Source: Atrichornis clamosus
Lineage: Eukaryota; Chordata; Aves; Passeriformes; Menuridae
Length of the DNA stretch: 64,000 nt
Assembly: GCA_013400975.1 (NCBI GenBank)
Contig: WBMZ01006400.1
Coordinates: forward strand, 795,801 to 859,800
Direction: 5' to 3'
Positions 11,758 to 26,118 of the stretch are shown piece after piece (the first letter of the stretch is position 1; every line of letters begins with the position of its first letter). A model generated the notes under the pieces. That model was not told the origin of the DNA. It was given only the letters and a program-made list of their open reading frames with translations, and did not search any database. A program made the translations under genes and the position numbers.

Positions 11758-14700
11758 ACTAAGAAAGCAGTGCTGCATATAGTTGAGGCTTCGAACATAA
11801 AACAAATATTTGACTAAAATCATATTAGAAAAGAAACTCCTAACTGATTCATGGATGTAGGCTACACACTGAGCTTCTAAAAGTTAACTAAGAAGCATTT
11901 CAAATACATATTCTACTGGGTTTGGTTCCCATAATAAATTCTTGATGTATAGGAGTGGATGCTTCACATTTCCTTTTGTCCACCTCCAATCACAGTGCCA
12001 AGTGCACTTATCTGAAGGACATTATTTTAATGAAGTCATTTGTGCCCTTAAAAATTAATATGTCAGAGCAGTTAAAGTCTAGTGACTGTAACCAAACCAA
12101 ATAATGTATAATGGAGAAATGCAGTGAGAAAAAAAATACAGCCTGAAGTCAAGGTTAAGTAGTTAACCTTAGGAAAAAAAGAAGGAAAAGAAAAGCCAAC
12201 ACCAATTATAGGTCCCCTTGACACACCATAAAGGATACCATTACATTGTCATCACCCCACTGCATATAGTTGTGAATTGAGATTATTAACCATCACTGTA
12301 CTGTTTGCTGAAGGCACCATGAGATTTATCTTCATTTTAGGAGCTAAAAATTGTATTCTTGTGGTCCAGAGACACTTGATCTAAGAGAAGCCCCTTTAGC
12401 AGCACAGTACCAGAGCTTCTCAGAGAGCCATGACTCAGAGAGCCATGACAGTCCTTTTTCCTGTAAAGAGTTTTGTCCAAGCTAAACACATTGCAAAAAT
12501 ATAATGTCACTTTCGCTCTTCCTGTTTTTTAAGCTAAGTCATACAGAAACTGCTCTTAATCCATCAGTCCATGAAAATATTTCATTCATTCTTTGCATGA
12601 GGCCATAACAGACTTATGGCAGCAGCTCCTTGAGTTAGAACAGTTCTAAGTACTGGCTTCCCATCTTCAAATAATTCAGCTTTTCCCACATTCAGATAAA
12701 AGTGAAACTTGTACCATCTCCTAAAATGCCAACAACATAACTAGCAAGAATACAAAATGCACGTGCTGATGTGCTACTACCTCAACACTTTTCTTGCCAT
12801 AAAATTTTCTTCAGTGAATGCCATTATTTCAATAAGTATTAACAGAAGTAGAGTTAGTCCCCTCTGAAATTACAGGAAGTGTTCATGTCCAAATCTGAGG
12901 CTCTTTCCTTCAACATTCCAGCAGATGTGCTGCCCACAAATTCACTGCCCTTTGAGCAGTGGGAGGGGATTCCTAGCCAAGCCTGCAGGAAGTCTAAACA
13001 CATGGAGGGTTTCTGTCTAAATTTCCTGATATCCAATAGCCCCCACCTCACTCCCAACAAATGGACAATATTTTTCTCTCCTGCAGAGACAGACCACTGG
13101 AACCCAGCAATCTAATACCACAGCAGTTCATTTAAGCTACTGCTCGCTTGGGGGTTTCCTCATTCTTAGCTGCAAACATTTCCAGACGAGAAAAGCACAA
13201 TCACATTTGCAGAACCCATCACAGACATTTATGTGTTCTTCCTCTTGGCCTATGGAATTCACTGGTTTGATAAACTCCCTTCCCCTTTTAACACAGCTTA
13301 GCAGTCTCCGAGGTGCACCTCCAAACTAGATTAATGTACCTCCAGAACATTCATAAGGTAAAGAAATGTAATTTAATTTGTGATTGCATAAACCAGTCAC
13401 GGAAGCCTCCCAAGAAGCCTGAGTTTTCATTTCTTTCATAGTAGACATTTAATTATATGATAATTACTTACAGCTTGCAGCTCAGCTTCTACTTTTATGA
13501 AATATAAATTGCTCTTCACTCAAAAGTGCAGGATGAGCATTTAAAAGGCTTCATTAAGTAGGTTTTAAGATTTTTCTGACGACTTTCTTTAAGCTGTGGA
13601 AAGGAAAGCAGATGTACCTGTAAACTGAAACTTGCTTCACAGAAGAACAAAGTAGAATTTCTAATGTAATACCAGGACAGATGAGCCTTTTACAAGAAAA
13701 AAATATTAACTTTTAACAAACACCTTTTTTTAAATAACAAACAAAATATTTCTGTCAAGCTGCATGATAAAAGGGACCAGAAAGGAAGAAGCAGTATTGC
13801 CAGGCCTCAGACATGAACAACAACACTCTTTATTCCAAATTTCCAGTGCTTGGAAACCTGAGGTTGTGTCAGAGACGGCAGTGCTGCTACTTCTGCTCTG
13901 TTATATCTTTAGAGTGCTACAAGACCAGACCTAGGAAGAAAGGTATGAGGACAAAAAAAAAAAATCACCAAATGCTGAGGTCCTGGCTGCTACAAAACAC
14001 TGTGCAGGTGTTGCTGTTATCTGGTGGCCGCACAAATATCTCAGAGTGGGCTAGAAAAGTGCTGTTTGCTGCAAATCCTGCAGGAAACCATGACCCAGGC
14101 AGGCAGCGTGTTCTGCTGCCGGGTTGTGGCTCCTTCATCCCAGGCAGGAGAAGTGACCCAAGAAAAGTTCTGAGGGGGGAACTCCACTTTTTGAGACTCC
14201 AACAGGGAAGCTTTTCTTATTTTAGATTAGCAGTTGGGTACGCCATACTATTAGTTACATCTGGATTCATTACACATTAGTATATAAAATGAGACAGCAA
14301 AACTAACACACACAACCTGCTTGTAAATTCTGGGAAGAACTTGGTCCGGGAGAAAACAATGCACAGAACCACAGGAGTCATCTCTGCAGTTGCATCAGGG
14401 TGTCATAGGAAAAGCAATCAAAAACAGACATTAAACTTTGCCTGTCATTTACAAAGACTGACTTAAAAAAAGAGAATTAAAAAAACAGAAGTCTAAGTCA
14501 CCTTTTGAAGGTGAGGCAATAAAACATTTGGTTTTCAAATTGAAAAGTGAAGAATTTGTAAAGTCCACGAGCCAAACCCTGCCCACCAACAGGTGAATTT
14601 TAGTCCTCTGCAGCGACATGACCAACAGATGAGCTGCATTCACACAACACTCTGAGGGTCAGAGCCTGGCCAGCTCCAGGCAAAGGCAGCAGAGGGAGAA

Positions 14701-17700
14701 ATCCCTTCCAGCAGCTTACAGTGGTTTCCACAAACTCTAACACAACTCCCAAAGGAATGCAGATATAGACAGAGCTTCTTGCGTAACCACACTCTGGGTT
14801 TAAGTGCCACAAATTGAAAAGCTCAGTTAAACTGCATTAAGCCCTTGTATGGACACTCTCACTCAGAATTAAAGTACCCTGAATTTAATTGATTTTCAAG
14901 GGAAAACTAAGCTTATTATGATTTTTATTGTTTAAATTCTGAAGTAACAAGTCCACCCAGAATTTGTTCATTTGGCTTAAAAGGTACATTGGGATAATTT
15001 TCCTAAGGCCTCCCATCTAGAGCAGCATTTGCACACTGCAGTGTCTGTAAAGAGCACTGAGCACTCACATCATCCCAGAGTCACCTCTGTGCAGCAAGTA
15101 AACTCAGTTTCCTATGCTTTTCCTTCCTCTGAAGATTATATACCCCAAAGAGACACTTTTAAACGTGACCACGGGCAAGAAGCCCTATGGACAGTGGCCT
15201 TTACATAGAGGCTGTGAATAGAACTCCTAACACACTGCTGTCTGGAGCTAGCCATGACCCATGGCAAAACAAAGGAGCCAACACCCACAGCAAGGTGTGC
15301 CTTGGTTGGCATGGGCAGAAAAGTTCATCTTCGTTTTATATCATTTACAAAAAGGGCAGAGAATGCCACGCCATTTCATTCTCAACAGCTTCTTCCATTA
15401 CCTACTGCAGCACGTAGCACTTAGCAGCTAAATAACAGCAAAGGAAGGAAATGAAGAAGTACAGAGAAGCAAAAGGAGTTGTATTTCCAGCTGAGACGTG
15501 AAGAGAATGGAGAGACAGGAAAAGGCTGCTTCGTGTAGGACTGAACATATCTTCTGTACCCTTAATCACACCAACAGCCTGCTGGGGTCAGGCTCTCAAA
15601 TACCCTCATATTGATCAGTAATGTCTCAACCTGTGGAAATCAGCTTAACACTGAAACAAAAGCTACCTAGCAGCACATACAAAATTCAAAAGCATTTTTT
15701 GAGCACATGTGCTGAAGGAAGGTGGGTCTGTGGGCTGCCCAGCAGCCTAGAAGGGTCCCTAGCACAGGGAAAAGGCTACTTAGAGCTGCTGTGAGACCTG
15801 ACACAATTTTGGCCACGCACATTGCCTTGAAAGGGGCAATATTTTCTACAGATGCTTTTCTGGAAATTATGTCTAGAGAGGGAAGAGGAGAGTCAAGGGA
15901 CAGGGAGACATCACTGCCTTCTTTGTCCTGGCCTCTCTGCACTACACCTATTTCCATACCTCACCAGGAGGATCTTTCAGTGAAACAGTTTGAAAGCAGT
16001 GGGGAGGTAAGGAGAACATCTGATCACACAGTCCCATAAAAATAAAAGGTTTCTCTTTTAAGTTCCATTAAATCTGGCTGAAATTTTGCATCTGCAACAA
16101 CTGCACAATTAAGACTGTAAGAGATAAAGTTGTAATTTAAATCTATAATTAAAACAAAACTCCAAAAGAGCAATCTTTTATTCTTTCCAATCTGTGCTTC
16201 TAACATTTTACCAGTTTGAGGCACTTTTAAAGCCCACAGAAAGATATAACACCACACTGTTCCCAGGAAGTAAAGTAGCAGGGCCTCAGAAAACATCTGC
16301 CATCAGGCAGGTGCACTTTGTGCTCCATTGAAGAATGTCCCATTTTTCATAGTTGGATACTGCTGGGGAACCTCATTAGAAACCAAATTACTACCTGCAT
16401 CAGGTTTACACTAATGTATTGACATCTACAGCACTTGTTAAATGAACCGTAAATCCAATACACTAAAGTCATTTTCAACTGAATCAAATCAGGTTTCAGT
16501 CAAAAGAATTACAATTGTTATATACTTAATGCTTGGCACTTTCCTGGTGTCTCCAGCTAGATCATTTCAGACACAGAGAGAAAATTGTGAACCTATGAAA
16601 CAGCACAAGCTAAATTGGTCACACTGCAAGCATACTAAACACAGGGCTAGGAGTCTGAGGATGATAATTGACTCTAATTGACTACTTGGTAAAGCTACCC
16701 AGGCATCCACAGGCACACTCCTTACTAATCTGTTTTCAACAGATGCTATTTTCTTCTCCTTAGTTAATTTATACTTTCTTATTATAAACCACATTGTTTG
16801 CATTTCACAGAATCTTTTCCTTTAAAATCTTTACCTCCTAGTCCCCCTCAGAAGTAATGGCTTTATGGGACTATGGGCCCAGCTGCAATACCTAAGGAAC
16901 AGGCAGTAGCCCTGTGCACAGCCCTCCTCAAAAGTCTTTCTCTACAGGAAGAAAAATGCCTCAAGGCCTTGGGAAGCAAATTCACACTCATGGGTTTTCT
17001 CTTCTCCTCACAGCCACCACTGGTCTTCTTTTAATACTGATTTAGAAAACCTTGACCCATGTGCAAGTGAGCATTAACCCCTTATTTCCTCTTCTCTCGG
17101 GATTGATGTAAACCCAGTAAATCCAGGACTATCATCCTGTGCCTGGGTGTGGCCATGTGCACAGTACAAAAGGGGATGTCAGCAGAGAGGACAAAGCCAG
17201 TTTCCCCCTGTCCCACTGCTCCAGCCTACCTTTTCAGCTTGTTTAAACCAAGACATTTGAAAGGCCTAATTCAAATTCAGTGCAGCTACGAATCTGAACT
17301 AGCAGATTTGTCCAGTCAGATTTTCCTCCAGCCTCACACAGACACTTTCCCTAAGTGGTCTTAGTTCTGCTTAATTCATTTCCCAGAAATAGAAAACAGC
17401 AAAATGTAAATTAAAAAGGAAATATATATGAGCCAGCTCCTCTATTAGCGTAAATCCAACCTGGTACCAGTGAATTACACTGACACTCGGTGTCTGAGGA
17501 ACCAGCTCCTTATCAAGAGTTTATAGAGATTAAATTCATTTACTAGGCCAGACTATAAACAATCTCTTTTGGCCCCTTGCTATCTAAACCCCAGGCAGGC
17601 TATCTGTGCAAGTGCTCCTCCTCCCCTGTGCTTGGAGCAGTGCGGGCCCCATGATCTGCTCCAGCAATAGAGATGCCCCTTGGAAGAAGTAGCCACGCAA

Positions 17701-20700
17701 AGAATAAAAGGCCACATTAAATTTATGCAGCCTGGAAGCAGTTCTGCAGATCAGTCAGAAATAATTGGTGACCTTCTATTATGTGAATAGAAGGGGTGGA
17801 AACTACTTGCTTTCATTCATGCACAGAGCTGGATTGTTTGGAGAGCTAAGGCTGTCCAGTTGGATGGTACTCTCACACCTCTGGCCACTTTCCATCCCCA
17901 TTTACCATTTTCCACGGTGCCTGTGTTGGCTCCAGCCTGTCCCTAGAGGACTCTAGGAGAAAAGCATCCTGCCAGTGTATTCAAGGACAGTTTTTCAAAA
18001 CACTGTTACTCATCTGTCACATTTACAGGCTGATGTTGAAAGTGAGGATCACCCACACAGTGCATCCCGTTCCTGTATGGTTGCTGAAATGCTGGATCTG
18101 CCCCTAGAGCAGGGCTCTTGAACCACCCAAGTCAACCAGCTGGCAGGGAGTCAGCCTGTCCCCTGAACCAGCATAGGAGCAGGTCTTGGATCAGGACAAG
18201 CTGGCACAGCACAGCAGAAGGCACTGGGCCATTTGCTCAGTGTGTTTGCTGTCAAGTGAAAGGTCAGCAAGTCATTGTGGAAAAGCACAGAAAATGCTGG
18301 TGAACTGAGGTGAAAACACAGCCTCAAGCGAGTGAAGATGGTTAGAGTGAAGATCACACTTATCTTGGAACAGATTTGTTTTCAACTGCCTCTTCCTTCT
18401 CAAATTCCTTTTTGTCCCACTCACTTTTCCAGCATATTGTTAGTTTTTTCTCCCCTGCAAACACACATCTTGCCTACAAGTTTCATGTAGGTGTACCTCC
18501 TTTCCCTTCCTTCCCTGGACTGCTCACAGTGTGCATCAGTGTCCATCAGGAGATGGATGAGGATGTCATGCTGCCGGCATCAATTCACCTAAGCCATCTC
18601 TGCAGGGAGATGTCAGTCCATAGTCAACACTCCCACACTTCAACCATGGTGATTTTATCCCCCTCCTCCCTGCAAAATAAAAGAGTAGGCATTAATTTAC
18701 CAGCTGTAAGGTTGCTTTGGATCCTACAGAGCCAGATGCTGCACGTAGCCACACCGGCTGCTCAAGAGACAGTCACGGTATTGGTGGGATAAGCAGCACT
18801 GTGGCTCATGCAGGAGCTATGAACTGGGGTCTCTGTTACTAAATGCAGAAGCTGCTACAGCGTGAGAAAGAATAAAGCCTGTGATTTCACTGCAGCTGAG
18901 TCAATAACACACATCCTCTGTGAACCACACGTTCTCCAGGGGCTTAGGGGACCACACGACTGCACTGGGCTTCCCTTTACAGAAGACAGAAAAGCTGCAG
19001 GGCAAGCAGGGAACAGAGTCAAAGTCTGGTCCATTGGGTAACAGGAAAGAGGTTCAAACTATGTACCAATGAAAGGGCAGTGCCAAGAAATTGAGGTTAG
19101 TTCAGAGCCAGTTACAAAAGCTCAGAACAAAGAGTGGCTATACGAGACTTTAAAAACTAGTAGCAGATCCAGAAATCAAAGGCAATCTTAAAGTGAGTTG
19201 TAAAGGAAACACATGAAATCCCCAACATGGTAACAGGTCAGAGAGGTTGTTTCAGTGTAGAGCTCTCCAAACATAATACAACAAACAAGCTGGCTAATGC
19301 TGTCCTGGAAGAGCTAGGATCATTTCCTTGTAGTACAGTGTCTGTGCCCAACAAGAGTGCAAACCAGCCAGAGCCAGTGCATTAAGTCACATGGTCAGCG
19401 TAGGAGGATCAAAACATCTTCCTCAAACATCTTTGATGAAGGCTTCTGACTTCTGAATTACCTGCTATGCTTCAATTTATTATTTTTGATGACAGTCTTT
19501 TATTTTCATCCAAACTAATTATGCCTAAATCAATGGTAATGGTAGATTTGGCATCAATTATCCCTGTAGATGCTCTCAACTTAAATTATCCCTTTTCACA
19601 CAGATAATTCCCTTGGCTACCTCCTGCCAGAGCACTGACACCTGAGTATTTATTTCACTAATTGTTTTTATGCACATCATCATTGGCATGTGATATAAAC
19701 TACAGGAATATAAACAGCTTCCTCTTCCTATGATGTCCAGAGATATCAGAAGATGGGCTCCCTTAGCTGTGAGCCACTGTCTGATATCCCACTAAAACCT
19801 GCATTGAAACTGAGCTGTGTTCACAAAATCAGCTTCCTCAGTCACACACCCTGTACCAGACAGGGTGGCCAAGCAGATCATTTGTGGAGTCTTATCAGTA
19901 CAAGACCAAATGTAATGATGTACTAGACCAGTGTCTCTTCACTTACCTTACTGGAGAGTCAAGAGTTCAAAAAAGCTGAAAATTGTCAGGAGTTTTGGCA
20001 TAATAAAAAGACTTCTGCACTTTTGCAGCTGACTCTCTTATTGTCCACTTCTTCAAATCTTCCCTGGCCTGAAAGGGATTACTCAGTCCTGAAAGAGAAA
20101 CAAAGCCCACAGTGATTGTGATAACAGATGGATCTACCTGCTGACATAACTATCATGTTTTCTGCCTATTCCACTTCCTAATCAGAAAATAAAATAAAAG
20201 TTGTCTACTGGAAGTGAACAGCTCCCACTTTATCATGTACATTATTATGTTGCCCACATTTTTCCTCATATAAAAATCACCTAGGTCAAAAGTAGTCACT
20301 TGACTTTCACTGAGAAAACCATAACAAAATAGATGTAAAACTTTTTCTGATATTCTGATTCAGAATGTAAAAATCATCGCAAATAGCCCCTCTACATTTG
20401 AAAATTGTGTTTACTTCTGAGACAAACAGGATTAGTCTCAGTGACAGATTAATTTGCTTTTTGATACAGGAAAAGTGCTCTGTGGGATGAACACAAACAC
20501 TGCAGGCTCCAGAGGATTTGCAGCAGCACATTTCACCTGCAGGTCACTGGTTCAGGTTCCACCTGGGGGTAGGGATGGAAGTTTTTTTAATGTCTAATGT
20601 TCAATGGTCCATGTGAAATGAGTTTTGTTGTTGTGCCTTCAAGTAACACTACTGAGTGTCTGAGTGGTGAGGCCAAGGACTGGGCAAGTGCAGAAGTGCA

Positions 20701-22599
20701 GTGAGCAGCAAACTCCTTCTTGCTGCATCTCCTTTCCATAAAGGAAAGTCTGTTCTTGAGCTGGCTGTAACACTGTTGTTCAGGAACAAAACAAAGGATT
20801 TCTTGACATTGGGGCTTATTAGCCCAGGATTACATTTGTTCTAAGTGAATGTTCAAGGCAGCATTTATAACCCAACCGAATCTGTTAAAACTAATATCTG
20901 ATTCAATGCTGAACATGCTATTCCCCTCTATAAGTTTCCCCTTTTTTTTCCTATTTGCAGATATGTGGGTTTCTCAAAAAAAATATATACAGTCCCAAAG
21001 CCTAGGAGACTGCAGTTCTGGAGCATTTCCAGAAGCACCAGATGAAACACATTGCACCTGGAAAGGTCTGCTGTGGGCAGATGGGAATGAGCAATAAGCC
21101 ATTTTTCCTTTATGTAGTCCCACACCACCAACAACGCTGCCCAGAGGCCTCATTCCCTACCTGATATGCATATTGAATTCCTTTTACTCCTGTGAGATAA
21201 CACACTTAATGTATTTTAAAAGCAAAAGGCTACTTGAGATCTTCCAAATTGAAACACTGTTTTGAAGGCCAGAACTTGAGACACTTTGTTTTAGGGAGAA
21301 GACTACTGCTCCCCCAAAGGCTGCTCTGGCGACCTCAGCAAAATCACAGCAGAAATAAAAGCACTGCAGGCAGTCCCTGGGAGCAGCTGTGCTGAGCACG
21401 GTGCTCTGTGGGCAGGGAAGGCAGCAGGGAGGGAATGCAGAGAGGCTGCTGCATCCTCCCAGCCTCAGGGCCTCCTAAACCCAAGCTGCAGATACCAGTG
21501 TGATCCTCAAAGAACCAAGAACTGCTCTGAGGCTGTTCTGGTCACACTCTCCCCCAAAGTGCATCCTTTCAGGATAGCTCAAACCATACCTCTTCCCCCA
21601 ATCTATGCATGAAATGGGAGAGGGGAAGAAACAGGCAACATTGCACTTTGCCTGCAATGAGTAGAGGAAGCAAGAAATTAACTGACCTGTTTTCCAGATC
21701 TTGCCATGATACTGTACAAAAGAAAAACAGGTTCTTGCACCAGCTACCCACCCATAACAATTTATAGCACTTGATTTGGGGGCATTAACCTGTGCACACA
21801 AAATGTGTCAGTTCTTATTATTCACTGTAAACATGTCATCAGCATGGAAATATGCTCAGCAAGGCTACTGAGGCTGGTCCTGAAATTGTAAACAGCCCAT
21901 TAAATAGAAGCAGTAAATACTCCAAAGCACTGTAGATCTTGGCCAGTTAAAAAGCACTGGACAGACTTTAAACCACAAAAAATACTCGGCTCCATCTAAA
22001 TTCCCTTCTTGCAATCCAGCCTACCTCTGCACTGCAAGAAATTGAGGGGAAAAACAAGCGGGTAAAACCCACCCAAGGACAGAAAATACACGAGCACTTT
22101 CATGGCTGCTGGCTGCTAGAGCAAACACCAACACCAGCATGACAAGCACTCCACTGAACGACAAGAGAAGGATCAAACACAGGCAGGGGATACCTATGAG
22201 CACACATCCTTGTTCAGAACAAAGGTGTATCCAAGCCATCCCAGCTAACAGAAACAGTAAAAAACAGGCTCCACTGGTGGTAACTGATGATTTTGTACTG
22301 GAACACAGGACTGTGAAGGAGGCAGAAAAAAGATTTGGTATCTAGTTTACAGGAATACTTTTGCTAAAATTCAAACATGTAATGCAGCTGGTCCTGTGCA
22401 ACCCAATCCCTGGACCAGTGCAGACACTTGGGGTAGGATGGGGACCTGTGTCTTACCACCACAGAGGAAATACCTGAGCAGATTTTTGCAGGGCTGGAAC
22501 CCAGCTGATCCTCATGGCAATTTGCACCGCTCTCAAGGATAGAAACCACATGCTTCTTTCTTTACCAAAGACCACAAAACTTCATTTACTCCCCTGATT
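11758..22599. other. Intergenic DNA, no gene seen
   Basis: Mostly AT-rich unique sequence with short chance frames. The longest frame, 155 codons at 13813-14280 on the plus strand, has no recognisable family, no exon context and no codon signature. The stretch around 19480-19610 is AT-rich without repeats and could be conserved. Nothing firmer can be said. Confidence 0.55.
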
Positions 22600-23180
22600 G
22601 CGTTAACCAATATGAAACAAAGTAATTTTTAATAAAGTGTGCCATGGCAGAGAAAAATTGATACAATCATAGAGCCGGTATAATAGGATTTAATTCTGCT
22701 TCAGATGTGCTAGTTTTAATAAAAAAGGATTGAGCAAATCTAAAATAAATTACACTGAAAGGTCAGGCTTATTGCTTGTACAGTTATGTTAACTCTTCCA
22801 CAGACATTTTTACAGACTGTATTTATGAGACCTTTTGATTTTCAGAAGAGGTATAAAATACATCTGCAATTTTCTCATTATTTGCAGCAATGTTTCTTCT
22901 ACAAGTGTCATTTCTCGGTACTTCAATATAGATTTATTTAACGGACATCTATAAAAAATGATGAGTTATTTATCGGGTGGTTTTGTTAAATTAGTGACAC
23001 TGTAATTCCCAATGGAAACTTAAACCCAACTATAAAAAAATTTGTTAAGGGAATGATGATTCCCATTTGTGTGCCAGTGACACTTGTGATTTCTTATTCA
23101 TTAATCATTCCACCAGCATGCCATTTATTCAATAGGAAGCAAATCAATTACTTATTTTTATATGTAGCTAAGGCCCTGAT
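22600..23180. promoter_or_regulatory. Candidate conserved non-coding element, AT-rich with homeodomain cores
   Basis: About 580 bp of AT-rich sequence with many TAAT/ATTA cores and isolated CpGs (near 22675, 22917, 22942 and 22975). It has no repeats and no open frame. The texture resembles known vertebrate enhancers, but only cross-species alignment can show conservation. Confidence 0.2.
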
Positions 23181-25399
23181 ACTGTGAACTAGTCAGAACA
23201 GCCATGAATTGGAAAGAACTGTAGACATTGAATCGTATTACAAGGTTTTTATTAATATTACAGCAGCACCCTGAGACCCTAGCCAAGATCACAGCCCACA
23301 TCACTTAGTGCTACCATAACAGAGAGATAAATATTCATCCTACCCCTAAAGGAAATGAATGGCATAAGCAGACCTTAGCAGAGGAGAGAAAGAACAGAGA
23401 TGTGCAGAGAAAGGAGCTTGCTGCAGCCCCAGAGGAGAGGCAGAACAGCGTGTCCAGCTCAGCCCCAGCTCAAAGGCCAGGGCTGCTGCTCTCTGGCCTG
23501 GCCTGGACACAAAGCCTGCAGGCACAAGCAGGGACTCCAACAAGCTGCAATTACACCACCCCATTCTGACCGAGTTTCTTCCCATTGCCATGACTCACAA
23601 GTCCATCGTGTATGAGCACAGATGTTCTCTGCTGCCTCCGTGTGGTTTTACACAACTCTGGTGAACGTGAGACCTCACACTTGGAAGAGAAACTCTCAGT
23701 CCTACATCAACCCTGGTACAATATCTAGACACAACAAGCTCCATTCTCTACAGCCACACCAGAGAAATTCTGCTGAATTTGGCCAAAGAAACTATTGGAA
23801 AGAACAGATCTTGGCCAAGGCAGCAGACACTTCACTGAAGATGTAAAAGACAATCTCAGTCACAAAACAGTACAGTGAAGGAAAGGAAGGAAAGCAAGAA
23901 GTACCAAAAGCCTTCTAGAGGCCAACAGTCCCTTGAGAAAGACCATCAAATGGCTCTAAATGAACTGACTAATTTCATAGTTCTGCTGCAGTCAAATTGC
24001 AGGGGGAAAAGAAAAAAGCATACAAGAGAAGTTAACTGTGGTCTTTGAATGGCTCCTAGGTGACTAGGAAACCGGAAGAGGGTGTTATCTTCATTTTTCC
24101 ATTTGGAAAATACAGCAAACCTTGGAGATACCTCCTCAGCTTTGCCTCAACAGCTAAAACATCTACCAAGCTCTTATACATCAGTTCACGTGCACCTTTT
24201 CTGCTGATACCACTAACTCTGACAAGATATCTGTATTTATTTCCGTCTATGTAAGATAGAGACACAAACTATAGTCTTTGCACAGCCCCTGCTACATACA
24301 ACCTGCAGTTACTGCTGCTGTGATTGATACAAATCCTCTCATCTCCCACAGGAATGTGGTCTCCATCTGACAAAACTATCTGTTTTGTCTTTCATTTTAA
24401 TCGGTTTCCTGCCAGCTGGGCCCTGCATCCATTTGATCAAGTGAACTATGTCCTCAATCAACTCCTCTCCGTGATTTTTTTTCCTCTCTATTTTGAAAAG
24501 CAATGGCCCAAGTCAATGAAAGCAGAAAAAAATATTGCATTTTCCCAACTTTTATTACTATAGCTAACTCCCAATGAGAACAAACATTTCTAGGCCTCAA
24601 AGAAAGATCTCAAAGCTCTTTAAATGAAAAACAAGTTATTTATGTAGAGAAATTGGCAATGCTGCTGATCTCAGGTTGTAGGCACCTTTGTTCATCCAAA
24701 AGCAACAGAGAAAACCCAGGTATATAATCCAGTAACACGGCCTTAGCAACGCTGGTACTTGAACACTCTGCTCCTGCTGCACTAATTACAAAGGAGAATT
24801 CTCAGCTCTCCTGCACCCAGCACACACAGGCAGGCTCTGAATAACAGCCTTCCCACGTAGCTTCATCTAGCCCGAACAGCAAGAAACAGAACACGCACTC
24901 AAAACTCCTGGAATAACTTAGAGTGCAATCAATGGTTTAATTCCAATGCAGAAGATAGTACTGATTTGTATGTGGTGTGTTCATAGGTGTTATTAGCTCC
25001 ATATTACTCTTAGTTTCCCCCAGTGATGGAGGCTTTCTGACCGTCTTCAGACAGACACATTGAATGCTGCAATGGCCTTCTCTGCAGGAAAGATGTGCAT
25101 TTCTGAAGGGTGGTCAGTGGGCCTGTGTACAATATCCATGGATGGGCACTGGGGCCTGGGATCAGACAGCCAACCCTTGCACCCCAGGCTTCCAAACAAA
25201 CTTCTAAACCAGGATGCCTGACAGTCAGCATTTTAAGAAAATCCAATGAGCACCCAAGAGATAAAAAGACTAACATTACTCTTGTTTCTGATTCCACCTC
25301 AGGTTCACAACAAAGTAACTTGCAGCTCAATAAACTTTGACATGTTTTCATTTTATAAAAACAAAGACAAAAACTTATTTATTCACTTTTTACCTCATA

Positions 25400-25515
25400 C
25401 ATCCCAAATCAATAATTGCATCTATTGATCGATGGCATAAATTCAAAACTTTAATTTACATTGAGTACCGTAACTTAATAAGACGGCAACAACTGAATTT
25501 GTTGAAATCGATTTT
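25400..25515. promoter_or_regulatory. Cluster of Onecut/CUX-like sites in a CpG-retaining AT-rich block
   Basis: Contains ATCAATA (25408-25414) and TATTGAT (25423-25429) as a perfect inverted repeat around an 8-bp spacer. ATCGAT occurs at 25428-25433 and again at 25507-25512. All resemble Onecut (HNF6) or CUX binding sites. Several CpGs survive in a surrounding that is otherwise almost CpG-free. Confidence 0.25.
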
Positions 25516-26100
25516 CGTTTCCAACAGAAAATCTTCAGACCCATAGCATAATAAGATGCAGTACATGGAGCAGTTAATTACCAATGAGTATCACAAAAAG
25601 CCAAAATTAAATTTCTTTTTGAATATTGAAAGAAAACACTGAGTCTTCAGGGCTGACATTTAAGCAAAAGAAATTTCTTGTACTTCTTCCACATGTTCAT
25701 TCACATAATGTTAATCAACCCTTTGTAACATAAATAAGTAAAATTATTTCAGAGGTAAGTGCCTACAGAAGCCATATATTAATGCTGAAACATTTTGAAA
25801 GGGTAGGGATTTTTGTTTTGGATTGTTTTTTTAAATTCCAGCAACATAATTTTAATATTAAGTCCCTGAAGAAAAATCCTGCTTTTTGTGGTGCAGAGGT
25901 GCCTTCCTTCAAGCAGTCATTTAATGTGCACAAATATAAAGCAAGCACAGGTCTTGCAGGCTGGCTCTGAGATGCTCTGAGTGTCACAAGTGCCACATCA
26001 GCTAATGACTCAGTTTAAACTTTGATAGAGGCCTTTTAAGTTGAACATAATGCAACTTCTGGAAGGCAAGACCGACTCAAATCACCCCTCACATGGCAAC

Positions 26101-26118
26101 CAGCCAGCCAGCCAGCCA
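26101..26118 (+). repeat. CAGC tetranucleotide microsatellite
   Basis: Four tandem copies of the CAGC unit (cagccagccagccagcca). Confidence 0.85.

Noticed and set aside
13813..14280. 155-codon plus-strand open frame in the left half
   Set aside because: No recognisable domain, no flanking exons or promoter, and a composition like random AT-rich translation; consistent with chance.
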